64,000 nucleotides of DNA from Rhodomicrobium sp. R_RK_3 (GCF_002198715.1 NZ_MWLK01000026.1:1-64000); one strand, 5' to 3'; shown: positions 24,835-37,299, counted from the stretch's first letter. Numbers and translations: made by a program. Notes: generated from the letters alone by a model not told the origin.

Positions 24835-27102
24835 TCAGTCCGCCTCGCCGAGCGCGACCAGCTTGCCGCCGGGCGGGGCCTCGGTCACGGTGCCGATGAT
24901 GGCGGCGCGGTCGTAGCCGGCGGCGATGAGATCGGCGCGGCAGGCTTCGGCTTGCCCGGCGGGGACGGCGGCGAGCAGGCCGCCGGCGGTTTGCGGGTCG
25001 AACAGCAGCGGGAACAGCGGATGGTCGCGCGCGCCGCCCTCGGCGATGGCGCGGCGCAGGCGCAAATTCTCCGGCTGCAGCGAGGAGACGATGCCCGCCG
25101 CCAGCGTCTCCGCCGCGCCGTCGAGCGCGGCGATCGCGCCCATGTCCAGCCGCGCGCCGACGCCGCCGGCCTTCAGCATTTCGACCAGATGGCCGATCAG
25201 GCCGAAGCCGGTGATGTCCGTCGCCGCATGGGCGCCGTGCCGGACCAAAATCTCGGACGCCGCGCGCCCCGATTGCAGCATATGGGCGACGGCGTTCATC
25301 ACCCAGCGCGCCTTGGCCTTGCCGCGCATGTCGGCGGCGAAGAGGGTGCCGGTGCCGAGCGGCTTGGTCAGGATCAGCCGGTCGCCCACCCGCGCGCCAT
25401 CCTTGCGCAGGACGGCATCGCGCGGCACGAGGCCGGTGACCGCGAAACCGAGCGCCAGTTCCGCGCCTTCGCTGGTGTGCCCCCCGGCGAGCGTGCAATC
25501 GGCCGCGCTCAGCGTTTCGTTGGCGCCGGCCATCATGGCGGCGAGGTCCGCCTCGACCTTGGCTTCGATGCCATAGGGGAGGGTGGCGATGGCGAGCGCC
25601 GTCTGGGGCACCGCGCCCATGGCGTAGATGTCGCCGAGCGCGTGATTGGCGGCGATGCGGCCGAACAGATAGGGGTCGTCGACCATGGCCCGGAAATAAT
25701 CGACCGTCTGCACCGAAAGCTGCTCGCCGCCGGTGTCGATCACCGCCGCGTCGTCGGCCGCGTTCAGCCCGGCCAGCACTTCGGGCCGCGCGAACGGCCG
25801 GATGCCGCCGAGCGCCCGCGTCAGCACCGTGGCGCCCACTTTCGCGCCGCAGCCGCCGCAGCGCATCGGCACCGCCGCGATCTCCGCCAGCGCGCGCCCG
25901 TCCGAGACGGGCGAGGCGGCAGCCGCCTCCGGCTCGGCCATCTCCGGCAATTCGTTGAACTTCGCCATGAAGCGGCGGTCGATGCGGTCCTTCCAGCGCC
26001 AGACCCATTCGCCCGCAAAGACCAGCCCGTTGCGGGTGCCGATGGCGTAGGGCTCGCCGGTCGAGACCAGATACATCGCCTCGCGCTGCGGCTTGAAACT
26101 GGTGAGCTGCCCGCCGCTGAGCCGCCGCCGGATGTTCTCCGTCAGCACCGGGCCGGCGCGCACGGCATAGACGCCGGATTTCGGCAGCGGGCGCGGCTGG
26201 AAGGCGATGACGTCACCCGCGGCGAACACATCGCTCTCGCCCTCGGCCCGGAGCTGGGCATCGACGCGCAGAAACCCCTTCTCGTCGAGCGGCAGCCGCG
26301 TCGCCTTCAGCCAGGACGGCGGCTGGGCCTGCGTCACCCAGAGGATTTCGTCAGCGGCGCGGCTGCCGCCGTTCTGGAAATGGATCAGGCCGCGCTCGAC
26401 GCGGCAGACGGCGCTGCCGGTGACGATCTCGATGCCGCGCTCCTGGAAGATCGCCTCGAAGCGCGCAACGAAGCTTTCGGGGAAATTCGGCAGCACCTCC
26501 GGGTCGCTGACCAGGGTGAAACGCGCCGCCGCCGGGTCGTGCCCGGCCGCCGCCAGATCGCCCCGGAGCCGCCGCTCGAGCGACAGCATCAGCTCGACGC
26601 CGCCCGCGCCGCCGCCGACCAGCGCGATGCGCCGTTCGCCGCGCGCCTTGAGGACGCGCTGGCGCAGCGCCTCGAAACGCGCCAGGAAGCCGTCGATCGG
26701 CTTCACCGGGACCGCATGGTCCGCCGCGCCCGCGACGCTCGCCGTGTTCGGCGTCGAGCCGATATTGATCGAGAGGATGTCGTAAGGCACCGGCGGGCGG
26801 TTGTCGCAGATGACCATCTTGGAGGGCAGGTCGATGCCGATGGCGGCGCTCTGATAGAGCCGCGCGCCCGCGAAGCGGCAGAGCGGCCCAGTGTCGATAT
26901 GCGCCTGGTCGAAATCATAGAGGCCCGCGATCAGCCCCGGCAGCATCCCGGAGTAAGGCGTATGCACTTCGCGGGTGATCAGCGTCAGGCGGACGCCAGG
27001 CATCGGCTTCATGCCGAAGCGCTTCAGCACCTGCACATGGGCATGGCCGGCGCCAATGAGCACCACGTCCTTGACGACCGGAGATTGCGTTTTCGGCTTC
27101 AT
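24835..27102 (-). CDS. selD: Selenide, water dikinase fused to an N-terminal FAD/NAD(P)H oxidoreductase
   Basis: 755 residues. Residues 1-~380 are a pyridine-nucleotide-disulfide oxidoreductase-like domain (VVLIGAGHAHVQVLKRFG, IALVGGGAGGVELM, DVFAAGDVIAF). Residues ~405-755 are SelD, which makes selenophosphate from selenide and ATP. The SelD active site CGGCGAKVG has Cys415 where some SelD proteins carry selenocysteine. LNAADDAAVIDTGG, GGHTSEGAEL, TKPLGTGTLFAADM and DITGFGLIGHL are the nucleotide-binding and metal-binding blocks. This fusion is known from other bacteria; the oxidoreductase may supply or protect reduced selenium. The gene is divergent from fdoG. Confidence 0.94.
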   Translation of the reverse strand: MKPKTQSPVVKDVVLIGAGHAHVQVLKRFGMKPMPGVRLTLITREVHTPYSGMLPGLIAGLYDFDQAHIDTGPLCRFAGARLYQSAAIGIDLPSKMVICDNRPPVPYDILSINIGSTPNTASVAGAADHAVPVKPIDGFLARFEALRQRVLKARGERRIALVGGGAGGVELMLSLERRLRGDLAAAGHDPAAARFTLVSDPEVLPNFPESFVARFEAIFQERGIEIVTGSAVCRVERGLIHFQNGGSRAADEILWVTQAQPPSWLKATRLPLDEKGFLRVDAQLRAEGESDVFAAGDVIAFQPRPLPKSGVYAVRAGPVLTENIRRRLSGGQLTSFKPQREAMYLVSTGEPYAIGTRNGLVFAGEWVWRWKDRIDRRFMAKFNELPEMAEPEAAAASPVSDGRALAEIAAVPMRCGGCGAKVGATVLTRALGGIRPFARPEVLAGLNAADDAAVIDTGGEQLSVQTVDYFRAMVDDPYLFGRIAANHALGDIYAMGAVPQTALAIATLPYGIEAKVEADLAAMMAGANETLSAADCTLAGGHTSEGAELALGFAVTGLVPRDAVLRKDGARVGDRLILTKPLGTGTLFAADMRGKAKARWVMNAVAHMLQSGRAASEILVRHGAHAATDITGFGLIGHLVEMLKAGGVGARLDMGAIAALDGAAETLAAGIVSSLQPENLRLRRAIAEGGARDHPLFPLLFDPQTAGGLLAAVPAGQAEACRADLIAAGYDRAAIIGTVTEAPPGGKLVALGEAD

Positions 27103-27429
27103 CGGCTAACAACGCTGGCGCGCCGCGCTCCGGCGCAAGATCCACCCGGCCTGCCAAGGCGGATATCCACCGCCAATACCGGCGATCCCGGCAAAAGCGC
27201 ATTCATCGGCGCCGCGTCGGGGAGCCGGCTCATGCAATGTCATCCATGCAAGATTTTCGGTTGATCGTCCGCTCGCGGCGCCACCCTGCCCAGCCATGGC
27301 GGCGAGCCCAAGACGCCTCGAAAAACTCTGACAGATCGCAAAGCCGGTATCAAGCCTGCGTGCTCCGGGGATTCCCATTCTCCATCAGGCGCTTATGCCG
27401 CGTCAGCCTTTAGTCGGATAGGGCGGCTA
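27103..27429. other. Gene-free region upstream of the formate dehydrogenase operon
   Basis: No convincing coding region is seen. CATGCAA occurs twice (27231 and 27245) at a 14-bp period, which could be a regulator site. The rest has no obvious structure. With 27430-27574 it forms a 472-bp leader between divergent selD and fdoG, unusually long for this compact segment. Confidence 0.5.
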
Positions 27430-27481
27430 TTGACGCGGCTTTCGATCGCGTGAGATTATGAAATCGCATTCCATTTCATAA
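27430..27481 (+). promoter_or_regulatory. Putative promoter and overlapping operator of the fdo operon
   Basis: TTGACG (27430-27435), 18-bp spacer, GATTAT (27454-27459) resembles a housekeeping promoter. A perfect inverted repeat TTATGAAAT-N8-ATTTCATAA (27456-27481) overlaps the -10 and start region, the expected place for a repressor site. The binding protein is not known; the nearby ModE-like protein is one candidate. Confidence 0.5.
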
Positions 27482-27574
27482 GTGGCTGCGAAATCGAGCG
27501 CATTTCTGCATGCAGATGCGCTTTCGGGTGGGACGAGGCTTACCGCCATTGTTCCCATGGGAGAGGAAACCGCG

Positions 27575-30500
27575 ATGGAATTAGATCGGCGTAGTTTCCT
27601 GAAAGCTGGTGGAGGTGCGGCGCTCGCTTCGAGCATGGCCGTGCTGGGCTTCGGTGAAGACCAGAAGGCGCTCGCTCAAGCGGTTCGCCCCTTCAAGCTT
27701 GCCAGGACAACTGAGACGCGCAACACATGCCCCTATTGCTCGGTGAGCTGCGGCATCCTGATGTATTCGCTCGGCGACAAATCCAAGAACGCCAAGCAGG
27801 AAGTCATCCATATCGAAGGCGATCCCGATCACCCGGTCAATCGCGGCACGCTGTGCCCGAAAGGCGCGGGTCTTCTGGATTTCGTCCATTCCAAGACGCG
27901 CACGAAATATCCGCTGCACCGGAAGCCCGGCTCGGATAAGTGGGAGCGCGTGTCCTGGGATTTCGCGCTCGACCGCATCACCAAGCTGATGAAGGAAGAC
28001 CGCGACAAGAATTTCGTCGCGACCAATCCTGAAGGCGTGACGGTCAATCGCTGGTTGACGACGGGCATGCTCGCCGCTTCGGCCACGACCAACGAGACGG
28101 CGTTCATGACCTGGAAGACGGTCCGCTCTCTCGGCATGGTGGTATTCGATAACCAGGCGCGTGTTTGACACGGACCGACGGTGTCCAGTTTGGGCCCAAC
28201 ATTCGGTCGCGGTGCGATGACAAATACCTGGATGGACATCAAGAATTCTGATGTCATCGTGATCATGGGCGGCAATGCCGCCGAAGCCCACCCATGCGGT
28301 TTCAAATGGGTGACGGAAGCCAAGGCGCATAACAAGGCGAAGCTGATCGTCGTCGATCCCCGCTTCACCCGTTCCGCGTCCGTGGCCGATTACTATTGCC
28401 CGATCCGTCCCGGCACCGACATCGCCTTCCTCGGCGGCGTCATCAATTACCTTCTGAGCAACGATTTGATTCAGAAGGAATATGTGCTGAACTTCACAAA
28501 TGCCGCCTATATCGTGAAGCCGGAATTCGGCTTTAAGGACGGCTTGTTCACGGGCTATGACGAGGTCAAGCGCGACTACGACAAGTCGAGCTGGGACTAC
28601 GAGATCGGCGAGGACGGGTTCGCCAAGGTCGACATGACCTTGCAGGATCCGCGCTGCGTCTATCAGCTCATGAAGCAGCATTATTCCCGCTACACGCCGG
28701 AACTGGTCGAGCGCATCTGCGGCTCGCCCAAGGAGAAGTTCCTGAAAGTCGCCGAGTACATGGCTTCGACCTCGAAGCCCGACAAGGCGATGACCTCGAT
28801 GTACGCGCTGGGCTGGACGCAGCATTCCAAGGGCGCCCAGAACATCCGCACCATGGCGATGGTCCAGCTTTTGCTGGGCAATATCGGCGTGCGCGGCGGC
28901 GGCATGAATGCGCTTCGCGGCCACTCCAACATCCAGGGGCTGACCGACGTCGGGCTGATGTCGCATCTGATGCCGGGCTATCTCAACATGCCCACGCAGA
29001 AGGAGCCTGACCTCGCAACCTATATGAGTTCGCGCGGCTTCAAGCCCTTGCGTCCCGGTCAGACCAGCTATTGGCAGAATTACAAGAAGTTCTTCGTCAG
29101 CTTCCAGAAGTCGATTTTCGGCAAGGCGGCGACGGCGGAGAATGACTGGGCCTATAATTACCTGCCCAAGCTCGATGTCACCTACGACATCCTGCGCGCT
29201 TTCGACCTGATGTATAATGGCAAGATGAACGGGTACATCTGTCAGGGCTTCAATCCCCTGATGTCGTTCCCGAACAAGGCCAAGAATCTTCAGGCGCTGG
29301 CCAAGCTGAAATGGCTGGTGGTGATGGACCCGCTGCAAACGGAAACGGCCCGTTTCTGGGAAAACCACGGCGAGTTCAACGATTCGAAGCCTGAGGAAAT
29401 CCAGACCGAAGTGTTCGAGCTGCCGACCACCAGCTTCGCCGAGGACGAAGGGTCGCTGACCAACTCCTCGCGCTGGCTGCAATGGCACTGGCCGGGCCAG
29501 GAGCCGCCCTACGAGACCAAGACCGACATCGACATCATGGCGGAGATCTTCCTCCGGCTGAAGACGATGTATGTCAATGAAGGCGGTGCCTTCCCCGATC
29601 CGATCCTGAACCTCACCTGGAACTACCAGACGCCTCATGCTCCGACGCCTGAGGAACTGGCCAAGGAGCTGAACGGGCGCGTGCTCGAGGACATCACCGA
29701 CCCGGCCGATCCGACCAAGATCATCCTGGCGGCGGGCAAACAGCTCGACGGCTTTGCCCAGCTCACCGACGACGGCAAGACCGCCTGCGGCTGCTGGATC
29801 TATTCCGGCTGCTTCACCGATGCCGGCAATCAGATGGCACGGCGGGATACGACCGATCCCGGCGGCACCGGCCTGGCCCCGAAATGGACCTGGGCCTGGC
29901 CGGCCAATCGGCGCATCCTTTACAACCGCGCTTCCGCCGACGTGGCGGGCAAGCCGTGGGCGCCGCAAAAGCCGCTCATCCAGTGGAATGGCAGCCGCTG
30001 GGTCGGTTTCGACGTGCCCGATTACGGCCCGACCATCAAGCCGGAGCAGTCGGTCGGCCCGTTCATCATGCAGCAGGAGGGCGTTGCCCGCCTGTTCGCC
30101 CGCACCGGCATGCGGGAGGGACCGTTCCCGGAGCATTACGAGCCGATGGAAGCCCCGATCGCCAATCTGATGAGCCCGGCGATCAAGGGCAATCCGGTGG
30201 CCCGCATGTTCAAGGGCGACCGGGAGGCCCTGGGCAGCGCCGAAAAATTCCCCATCGTGGCGACGACCTATCGCCTGACGGAGCACTTCCATTATTGGTC
30301 GAAGCACGTCTTGCCGAACGCCGTCATGCAGCCGGAATTTTTCGTCGAGATGTCCGAACAGCTCGCCGCCGAGAAGGGCATCAAGATCGGCGGCTGGGTG
30401 AAAGTCTCCTCGAACCGCGGCTTCGTCAAAGCCAAGGCCGTGGTCACGAAACGGCTGCAGCCGCTGAAGGTCGACGGCAAGGTCCAGCACGTCATCGGCA

Positions 30501-30694
30501 TCCCGATCCACTGGGGCTTCACCGGTGCGGCCAAGAAGGGCTACGGCGTCAACGTGCTCGGCCCGGTGGTCGGCGACGCCAATTCGGAGACGCCGGAATT
30601 CAAGGCGTATCTGGTCGATGTCGAGCCGACCACGCCGCCGGTGACGGAACCCGCCGTCGCCAGCGTGTCGTCCTCCAAGAAACAGCAAGGCTAG
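27575..30694 (+). CDS. fdoG: Formate dehydrogenase alpha subunit, selenoprotein (UGA = Sec198)
   Basis: 1,039 residues reading through an in-frame TGA at 28166-28168. The N-terminus carries a twin-arginine signal (DRRSFLKAGG), so it is exported folded. NTCPYCSVSCGILMYSLGD and GTLCPKGAG bind the [4Fe-4S] cluster; molybdopterin domains follow. The UGA falls at codon 198, between FDNQARV and HGPTV, where E. coli FdnG has its active-site selenocysteine. It is followed by a SECIS hairpin at the correct spacing. The enzyme oxidises formate to CO2 at a Mo or W centre in the periplasm. ATG 27575 has GAGAGGAAA upstream. Standard gene calling would split it into two pieces. Confidence 0.97.
28166..28203 (+). 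promoter_or_regulatory. Bacterial SECIS element directing Sec insertion at UGA
   Basis: Counting the U of UGA as 1, GG at 15-16, a bulged U at 17, then GUCC, loop AGUUU, GGGC and CC form the upper stem (28180-28197). The bulged U17 and the loop G23-U24 stand exactly where they do in E. coli fdhF/fdnG, where SelB binds. Sequence after UGA, CACGG, also matches. Confidence 0.9.
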
Positions 30695-30705
30695 GGAGAT
30701 AAGTC

Positions 30706-31614
30706 ATGGCAACATACCAATCTCTCGACCTTCGCCGCCGCTCCGCCACGACCGAGCCGCCGCCCAGCGTGCGCGGCACGGCCGTGGAGGTCGCCAAGCT
30801 CATCGACGTGTCCAAATGCATCGGCTGCAAGGCCTGCCAGGTCGCCTGCCTCGAGTGGAACAACCTCAAGGAAGAGGTCGGCGTCAATGTGGGTGTCTAC
30901 GACAACCCGCACGACCTGACCGAGCATACCTGGACGCTGATGCGCTACACCGAATGGGTCAATCCGGACGGCAATCTGGAATGGCTGATCCGCAAGGACG
31001 GCTGCATGCACTGCGACGATCCGGGCTGCCTGAAGGCCTGTCCGTCGCCGGGCGCGATCGTGCAATATCAGAACGGTATCGTCGATTTCGTCTCGGAGAA
31101 TTGTATTGGCTGCGGATATTGCGTGAAGGGATGTCCCTTTAACATCCCGCGCATTTCAAATGTCGACCGCAAGGCCTACAAGTGCACGTTGTGCTCGGAC
31201 CGGGTGGCCGTCGGACAGGCTCCGGCCTGCGCCAAGGCCTGCCCGACCCAGGCGATCTACTTCGGCTCCAAGGAAGACATGATCGAACATGCGCAAGGCC
31301 GCATCGAAGATCTGAAGGAGCGCGGCTTTGCCAATGCCGGGCTCTACAATCCGGAAGGTGTCGGCGGCACGCATGTGATGTATGTTCTGCATCACAACGA
31401 TCAGCCCCAGCTTTATGCGGGTCTTCCGAACAAGCCGCAGATCGCCGATACTGTGGCTTTGTGGAAGGGCATCTTCAAGCCACTGTCGCTCGGGGGCATC
31501 GCGCTGGCCGGTGTCATCGCGTTCATCCACTATATTACCGCCGGACCGAATGAAGTCACGGAGGAGGATGTGGAACACGCCAAGGCGCTGACGGGAGGTC
31601 GCGATGTCTCGTGA
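30706..31614 (+). CDS. fdoH: Formate dehydrogenase beta (iron-sulfur) subunit
   Basis: 302 residues, GGGAGAT before the ATG and 11 bp after fdoG. Four ferredoxin-like clusters are visible: [47 protein letters not shown] and CTLCSDRV plus [11 protein letters not shown]. These wire electrons from the alpha subunit to the membrane cytochrome. A C-terminal hydrophobic segment (about 257-276) anchors the subunit, as in FdnH/FdoH. The protein has no signal of its own and would be exported with FdoG. Confidence 0.97.
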   Translation: MATYQSLDLRRRSATTEPPPSVRGTAVEVAKLIDVSKCIGCKACQVACLEWNNLKEEVGVNVGVYDNPHDLTEHTWTLMRYTEWVNPDGNLEWLIRKDGCMHCDDPGCLKACPSPGAIVQYQNGIVDFVSENCIGCGYCVKGCPFNIPRISNVDRKAYKCTLCSDRVAVGQAPACAKACPTQAIYFGSKEDMIEHAQGRIEDLKERGFANAGLYNPEGVGGTHVMYVLHHNDQPQLYAGLPNKPQIADTVALWKGIFKPLSLGGIALAGVIAFIHYITAGPNEVTEEDVEHAKALTGGRDVS

Positions 31615-32257
31615 TGACGACGACAGCATCGTTGCGCGCTACACGGCGTGGGCGCGCATCAACCATTGGATCACGGCGGGATCGCTCATCCTGCTCGCGC
31701 TGAGCGGCTTCGCCTTGTTCCATCCGTCATTGTTTTTCCTCACGAATTTGTTCGGCGGCGGCCAGATGACACGGATCCTGCATCCGTTCATCGGCGTCGT
31801 GCTGGTGATCAGCTTCCTCGGTTTGTTCCTGCGCTTCGTCCGCTACAACTTCCCGACGGTCGATGATTTCCGCTGGCTGGGCAAGTTCGGCGCGGTGCTG
31901 CGCAACGAGGAGGACGGGCTGCCGGAAGTCGGCCGCTACAATGCCGGCCAGAAGCTGTATTTCTGGGGCATGACCTTCACCATCGCCGCGCTCGTCACCA
32001 GCGGCGTGGTGATCTGGGACGTCTATTTCGCCAATGATTTCAACATCGACCAGCGGCGACTGGCCGTTGTCGTGCATGCCGGCGCGGCAGTCGCGGCGGT
32101 GCTGTTGTGGATCGTCCATGCCTATGCGGCCGTCTGGGTGCGCGGCACGGTGCGGGCCATGATGCGCGGCAGCGTCACGGCCGGCTGGTCCTGGCGACAT
32201 CACCGCAAATGGCTGCGCCAGGAAGTCAGGGACGAGAAACGAGTACCGGCTGAATGA
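31604..32257 (+). CDS. fdoI: Formate dehydrogenase gamma subunit, cytochrome b556
   Basis: 217 residues with four hydrophobic segments (around 18-37, 52-75, 112-135, 150-172) and the haem-ligand histidines expected for the family ([33 protein letters not shown]). It receives electrons from FdoH and reduces quinone in the inner membrane. It overlaps fdoH by 11 bp and fdhE by 4 bp. Confidence 0.95.
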   Translation: MSRDDDDSIVARYTAWARINHWITAGSLILLALSGFALFHPSLFFLTNLFGGGQMTRILHPFIGVVLVISFLGLFLRFVRYNFPTVDDFRWLGKFGAVLRNEEDGLPEVGRYNAGQKLYFWGMTFTIAALVTSGVVIWDVYFANDFNIDQRRLAVVVHAGAAVAAVLLWIVHAYAAVWVRGTVRAMMRGSVTAGWSWRHHRKWLRQEVRDEKRVPAE

Positions 32258-33168
32258 GTGGACAGACACCCCAATTCGGGGATCTGAGCATAGGTAAGGC
32301 CGCGGCAGACGAATTTGTTCGTCTGCCGCGGTATCCTGCCTTGTTCGAAATACGCGCCGCCCGCATGAAAACCCTGGCAGCCGCCAATCCGGCCGCCGGC
32401 TTTCTCGGCCTGATGGTCCGCGTGTTCAGCGCCCAGGCCGACGCCAGCCTGCTCGCCGGCGAGGTCGTGCCGCCCTCGGCGGAGGCGATCGCCCGGGCGC
32501 GGGAACACGCCATGCCGCCGATCGCCACCGATAGCTGGGTGCCGACCGCGACCTATCGCGCCGCGCTGCGCTTCATCGCCGCCAATATTTCGCGCGACGG
32601 CCTGCCCCAGGCAACCATCGACGTGCTGGCGGGCCTCGGCGAGGCGCCCGACGAACATCTGGACAATCTGGCCCGCGCGCATCTGGAAAGCGCGATCCCG
32701 CCGCATTGGCAGGGCGAGGCGATCTTCGCCGTCGCCGCGCTGCAGGTCGAATTCGCACGCATCGCGAGCCTCCTCCCGAAGGAGGCGATCAAGCCGCTCG
32801 ACGCGCCCGGCCTGTGCCCCTGCTGCGGCTCGCCGCCGGTGGCGGGCGTGGTGGTCGCCGACCACGCCTTCGGCCGCCGTTTCCTAAGCTGTGGACTGTG
32901 TTCGACGAGTTGGCATTATGTCCGCGTCGCCTGCATCACTTGCGGGACGGAAAAGGACGTCGCATATCAGGAGATCGAAGGCGGCGATGGCGTTGCCAAA
33001 TGCGAGAGCTGCGACGATTGCCGAACCTACTCGAAGATCTTCTATCAACAAAAAAATATGGCCGTCGAGGCGCTTTGCGACGATCTAGCAACGCTTTCGC
33101 TCGACCTTATGGTCAATAATGCCGGATGGAAACGTCACGCGCCAAACCCCTTCGTGCCGGTGATCTAG
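32254..33168 (+). CDS. fdhE: Formate dehydrogenase accessory protein
   Basis: 304 residues. FdhE is a cytoplasmic rubredoxin-like protein needed to mature the exported formate dehydrogenases. The two-domain C-terminal zinc/iron modules are visible as LCPCCGSPPVAGVV, SCGLCSTSWHYVRVACITCG and CESCDDC; the N-terminal helical domain (residues 1-170) binds the enzyme. Start overlaps fdoI by ATGA. This is the last gene of the structural fdo operon before selA. Confidence 0.95.
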   Translation: MSGQTPQFGDLSIGKAAADEFVRLPRYPALFEIRAARMKTLAAANPAAGFLGLMVRVFSAQADASLLAGEVVPPSAEAIARAREHAMPPIATDSWVPTATYRAALRFIAANISRDGLPQATIDVLAGLGEAPDEHLDNLARAHLESAIPPHWQGEAIFAVAALQVEFARIASLLPKEAIKPLDAPGLCPCCGSPPVAGVVVADHAFGRRFLSCGLCSTSWHYVRVACITCGTEKDVAYQEIEGGDGVAKCESCDDCRTYSKIFYQQKNMAVEALCDDLATLSLDLMVNNAGWKRHAPNPFVPVI

Positions 33169-33191
33169 GCACACCCCAAGAGGACGCCCCA

Positions 33192-34586
33192 GTGCCAGAC
33201 GGGCGAGCCAAGCGCCCCGTGCCGCCCTCCGTCGATGCGATGCTGAAATGGGCATCCGTCGCGGCTTTGGAGGCGGAATATGGCCGTGTGCCGGTCGTGG
33301 AGGCGCTGCGCGGGATTGCGGGCGCCATCCGCGAGGGCAGGGTCGGGGCGGACGAGGCGTCGGTCGCTGCGGCGGCGCGGACGGATTTGGCCAGGCGCTT
33401 CGCGCAGTCTCAGCGGCGTGTTTTCAACCTCACCGGCACGGTGCTGCACACCAATCTCGGCCGCGCCCTCATCGCCGAGGACGCCATCGCAGCGGCGGTC
33501 GAGGCGATGCGCGCGGCGACGACGCTCGAATATGAGCTGGAGGCCGGCCAGCGCGGCGAGCGCGACCGCCATATCGAAGCGTGGTTAACGGAATTGACCG
33601 GCGCGGCGGCTGCCTCCGCCGTCAACAATAATGCCGCCGCCGTGCTGCTGGTGCTGGCGGCGCTCGCGCGCGGCAAGGACGTCATCGTCTCGCGCGGCGA
33701 GCTGGTTGAAATCGGCGGCTCCTTCCGCATTCCCGACATCATGCGCGACGCGGGCTGCCGCCTTGTCGAGGTCGGCACCACCAACCGCACCCATCTGGCC
33801 GATTACGAGCGCGCCATCGGGCCGGAGACCGGACTCATCATGAAGGTGCATTGCTCGAACTACGCCATCAAGGGGTTTACCAAATCCATCGCCATCAGCG
33901 AATTGGCGGCGCTCGGGCGCGAACGCGGCATCCCGGTTATCGAGGATCTCGGCTCCGGCACGCTGACCGACCTGCGCCGCTACGGCCTGCCCTACGAGCC
34001 GACCGCCGCCGCCTCGATCAAGGCGGGCGCCGACATCGTCACCTTCTCCGGCGACAAGCTGCTCGGCGGACCGCAGGCCGGGTTCATCGCCGGGCGCAAG
34101 GACCTCGTCCGCCAGATCGCCAAGCATCCGATGAAGCGCGCGCTCAGGCTCGACAAGATCCGGCTCGCCGCCATCGAGGCGACGCTGAAGCTCTACGCCG
34201 ACCCGGAACGTCTGCGCGCGCAATTGCCGACCATCCGCCTGCTCGCCCGCCCCGCGCAAGACATCCGCGCCGCCGCCGAGCGCCTGCTGCCCGCGCTGTC
34301 CGCCAGACTGCCCGGCGGCCTCACCGCCGAAATCGCGCCCTGCCACAGCCAGATCGGCTCCGGCGCGCTGCCGCTCGACCTGATGCCGAGTTTTGCGATC
34401 ACTTTCGCCGCCAAACAGGCGCGCGGCTCCGGCACCCGGCTCGAAGCGCTCGCCGCGAAGCTGCGCGCCCTGCCCGTGCCGGTGATCGGCCGCATCGCCG
34501 ATGGGCGCCTCTGGCTCGACCTCCGCTGCCTCGAAGCCCATGACGAGCCCGCCCTCGCCGCCCAATTCGCCGATCTCGCGGTTTAG
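33192..34586 (+). CDS. selA: L-seryl-tRNA(Sec) selenium transferase
   Basis: 464 residues. SelA converts seryl-tRNA-Sec to selenocysteyl-tRNA with selenophosphate, using PLP. RRVFNLTGTVLHTNLGRALI, AAASAVNNNAAAVLLVLAAL, VEIGGSFRIPDIM, VIEDLGSGTL and the PLP-lysine motif VTFSGDKLLGGPQAGFI are present. GTG 33192 is preferred for GAGGA 7 nt upstream; the in-frame ATG at 33126 would overlap fdhE by 43 bp and lacks a binding site. Confidence 0.95.
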   Translation: MPDGRAKRPVPPSVDAMLKWASVAALEAEYGRVPVVEALRGIAGAIREGRVGADEASVAAAARTDLARRFAQSQRRVFNLTGTVLHTNLGRALIAEDAIAAAVEAMRAATTLEYELEAGQRGERDRHIEAWLTELTGAAAASAVNNNAAAVLLVLAALARGKDVIVSRGELVEIGGSFRIPDIMRDAGCRLVEVGTTNRTHLADYERAIGPETGLIMKVHCSNYAIKGFTKSIAISELAALGRERGIPVIEDLGSGTLTDLRRYGLPYEPTAAASIKAGADIVTFSGDKLLGGPQAGFIAGRKDLVRQIAKHPMKRALRLDKIRLAAIEATLKLYADPERLRAQLPTIRLLARPAQDIRAAAERLLPALSARLPGGLTAEIAPCHSQIGSGALPLDLMPSFAITFAAKQARGSGTRLEALAAKLRALPVPVIGRIADGRLWLDLRCLEAHDEPALAAQFADLAV

Positions 34587-34595
34587 GGGGCAGCC

Positions 34596-35383
34596 ATGGG
34601 ATTGATCGGGCGTCTCTTGTCGCCACTCCGCACACCGCCGCCGAGCGTACCGGAGAGGCTGGAAGCCGCCCTCGCCGCGCACAAGGCCGGCGACACGCGC
34701 AAGGCGCTCGGCCTGTGGGTGCCGCTCGCCGAGGCGGGCGAGCCCCGCGCGCTCAATGCGCTGGGTGCGCTCTATCTCGAAGGCGATGGCGTCACCCGCG
34801 ACGAGGCCCATGCCGCCATGCTCATCACCCGCGCCGCCCGCGCCGGGCAGGCGACCGCCATGCGCAATCTGGCGCTGCTCTATTTCGAGGGCCGCGGCGT
34901 GCCCCAGGACCACGCCATTTCCGGCGAATGGTACAATCGCGCCGCCGATCTCGGCGACCCGGAAGCCGCTGACATGGTGAGCTGGATGCATCTGGTCGGC
35001 GGCGGCGTCACCCAGGATTATGCCCGCACGCTGAAATACGGCCTGCAAGCCGCCAATGCCGGCAGCCGCGAGGCAATGGCCCGCCTCGGCGACCTCTATC
35101 ACAACGCCCTCGGCGTCGAGCGCGACGTGGTGGCCGCCGCCGAGTGGTGGGGCAAGGCGGCGGCGCTCGGCCAGCATGACGCGCAGGCCATGCTGGGCGC
35201 GGCCTATCTGATGGGCAGTGGCGTGCCGCGCGACATCGTCGCCGCGCTGACCTGGCTCTACCGCGCCCGCAAGGGCCGCAGCGACGTCGCCGACGCCTTC
35301 ATCGCCAAGGCCGAAGCCGCCGCCACGCCAGCCGAGCGCGCCGAAGCCGCCCGCCTCGCCGATACGCCGCCCGGTGACGCGCC

Positions 35384-35387
<4 letters not shown>
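34596..35387 (+). CDS. Sel1-repeat (TPR-like) protein between selA and selB
   Basis: 263 residues with about five Sel1-like repeats of ~36 residues (ALNALGALYLEGDGVTRDEA, AMRNLALLYFEGRGVPQDHA, EAADMVSWMHLVGGGVTQDY, AMARLGDLYHNALGVERDVV, AQAMLGAAYLMGSGVPRDIV). There is no signal peptide; N-terminal ~30 residues are basic. Sel1 repeats mediate protein contacts and have nothing to do with selenium by name. Yet the gene sits 9 bp after selA and overlaps selB by ATGA, so it is made with the selenocysteine machinery. Its role there is unknown. Confidence 0.88.
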
Positions 35388-37291
<1,904 letters not shown>

Positions 37292-37299
37292 TGCGAACT

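Noticed and set aside
28166-28168. Stop codon splitting formate dehydrogenase into two genes or a pseudogene
   Set aside because: Both halves are in the same frame, the TGA is at the known Sec position, a SECIS hairpin follows and all sel genes are adjacent.
27581-30688. Very long minus-strand frame opposite fdoG
   Set aside because: It is a codon-bias shadow of the GC-rich formate dehydrogenase gene; no recognisable domain is present.
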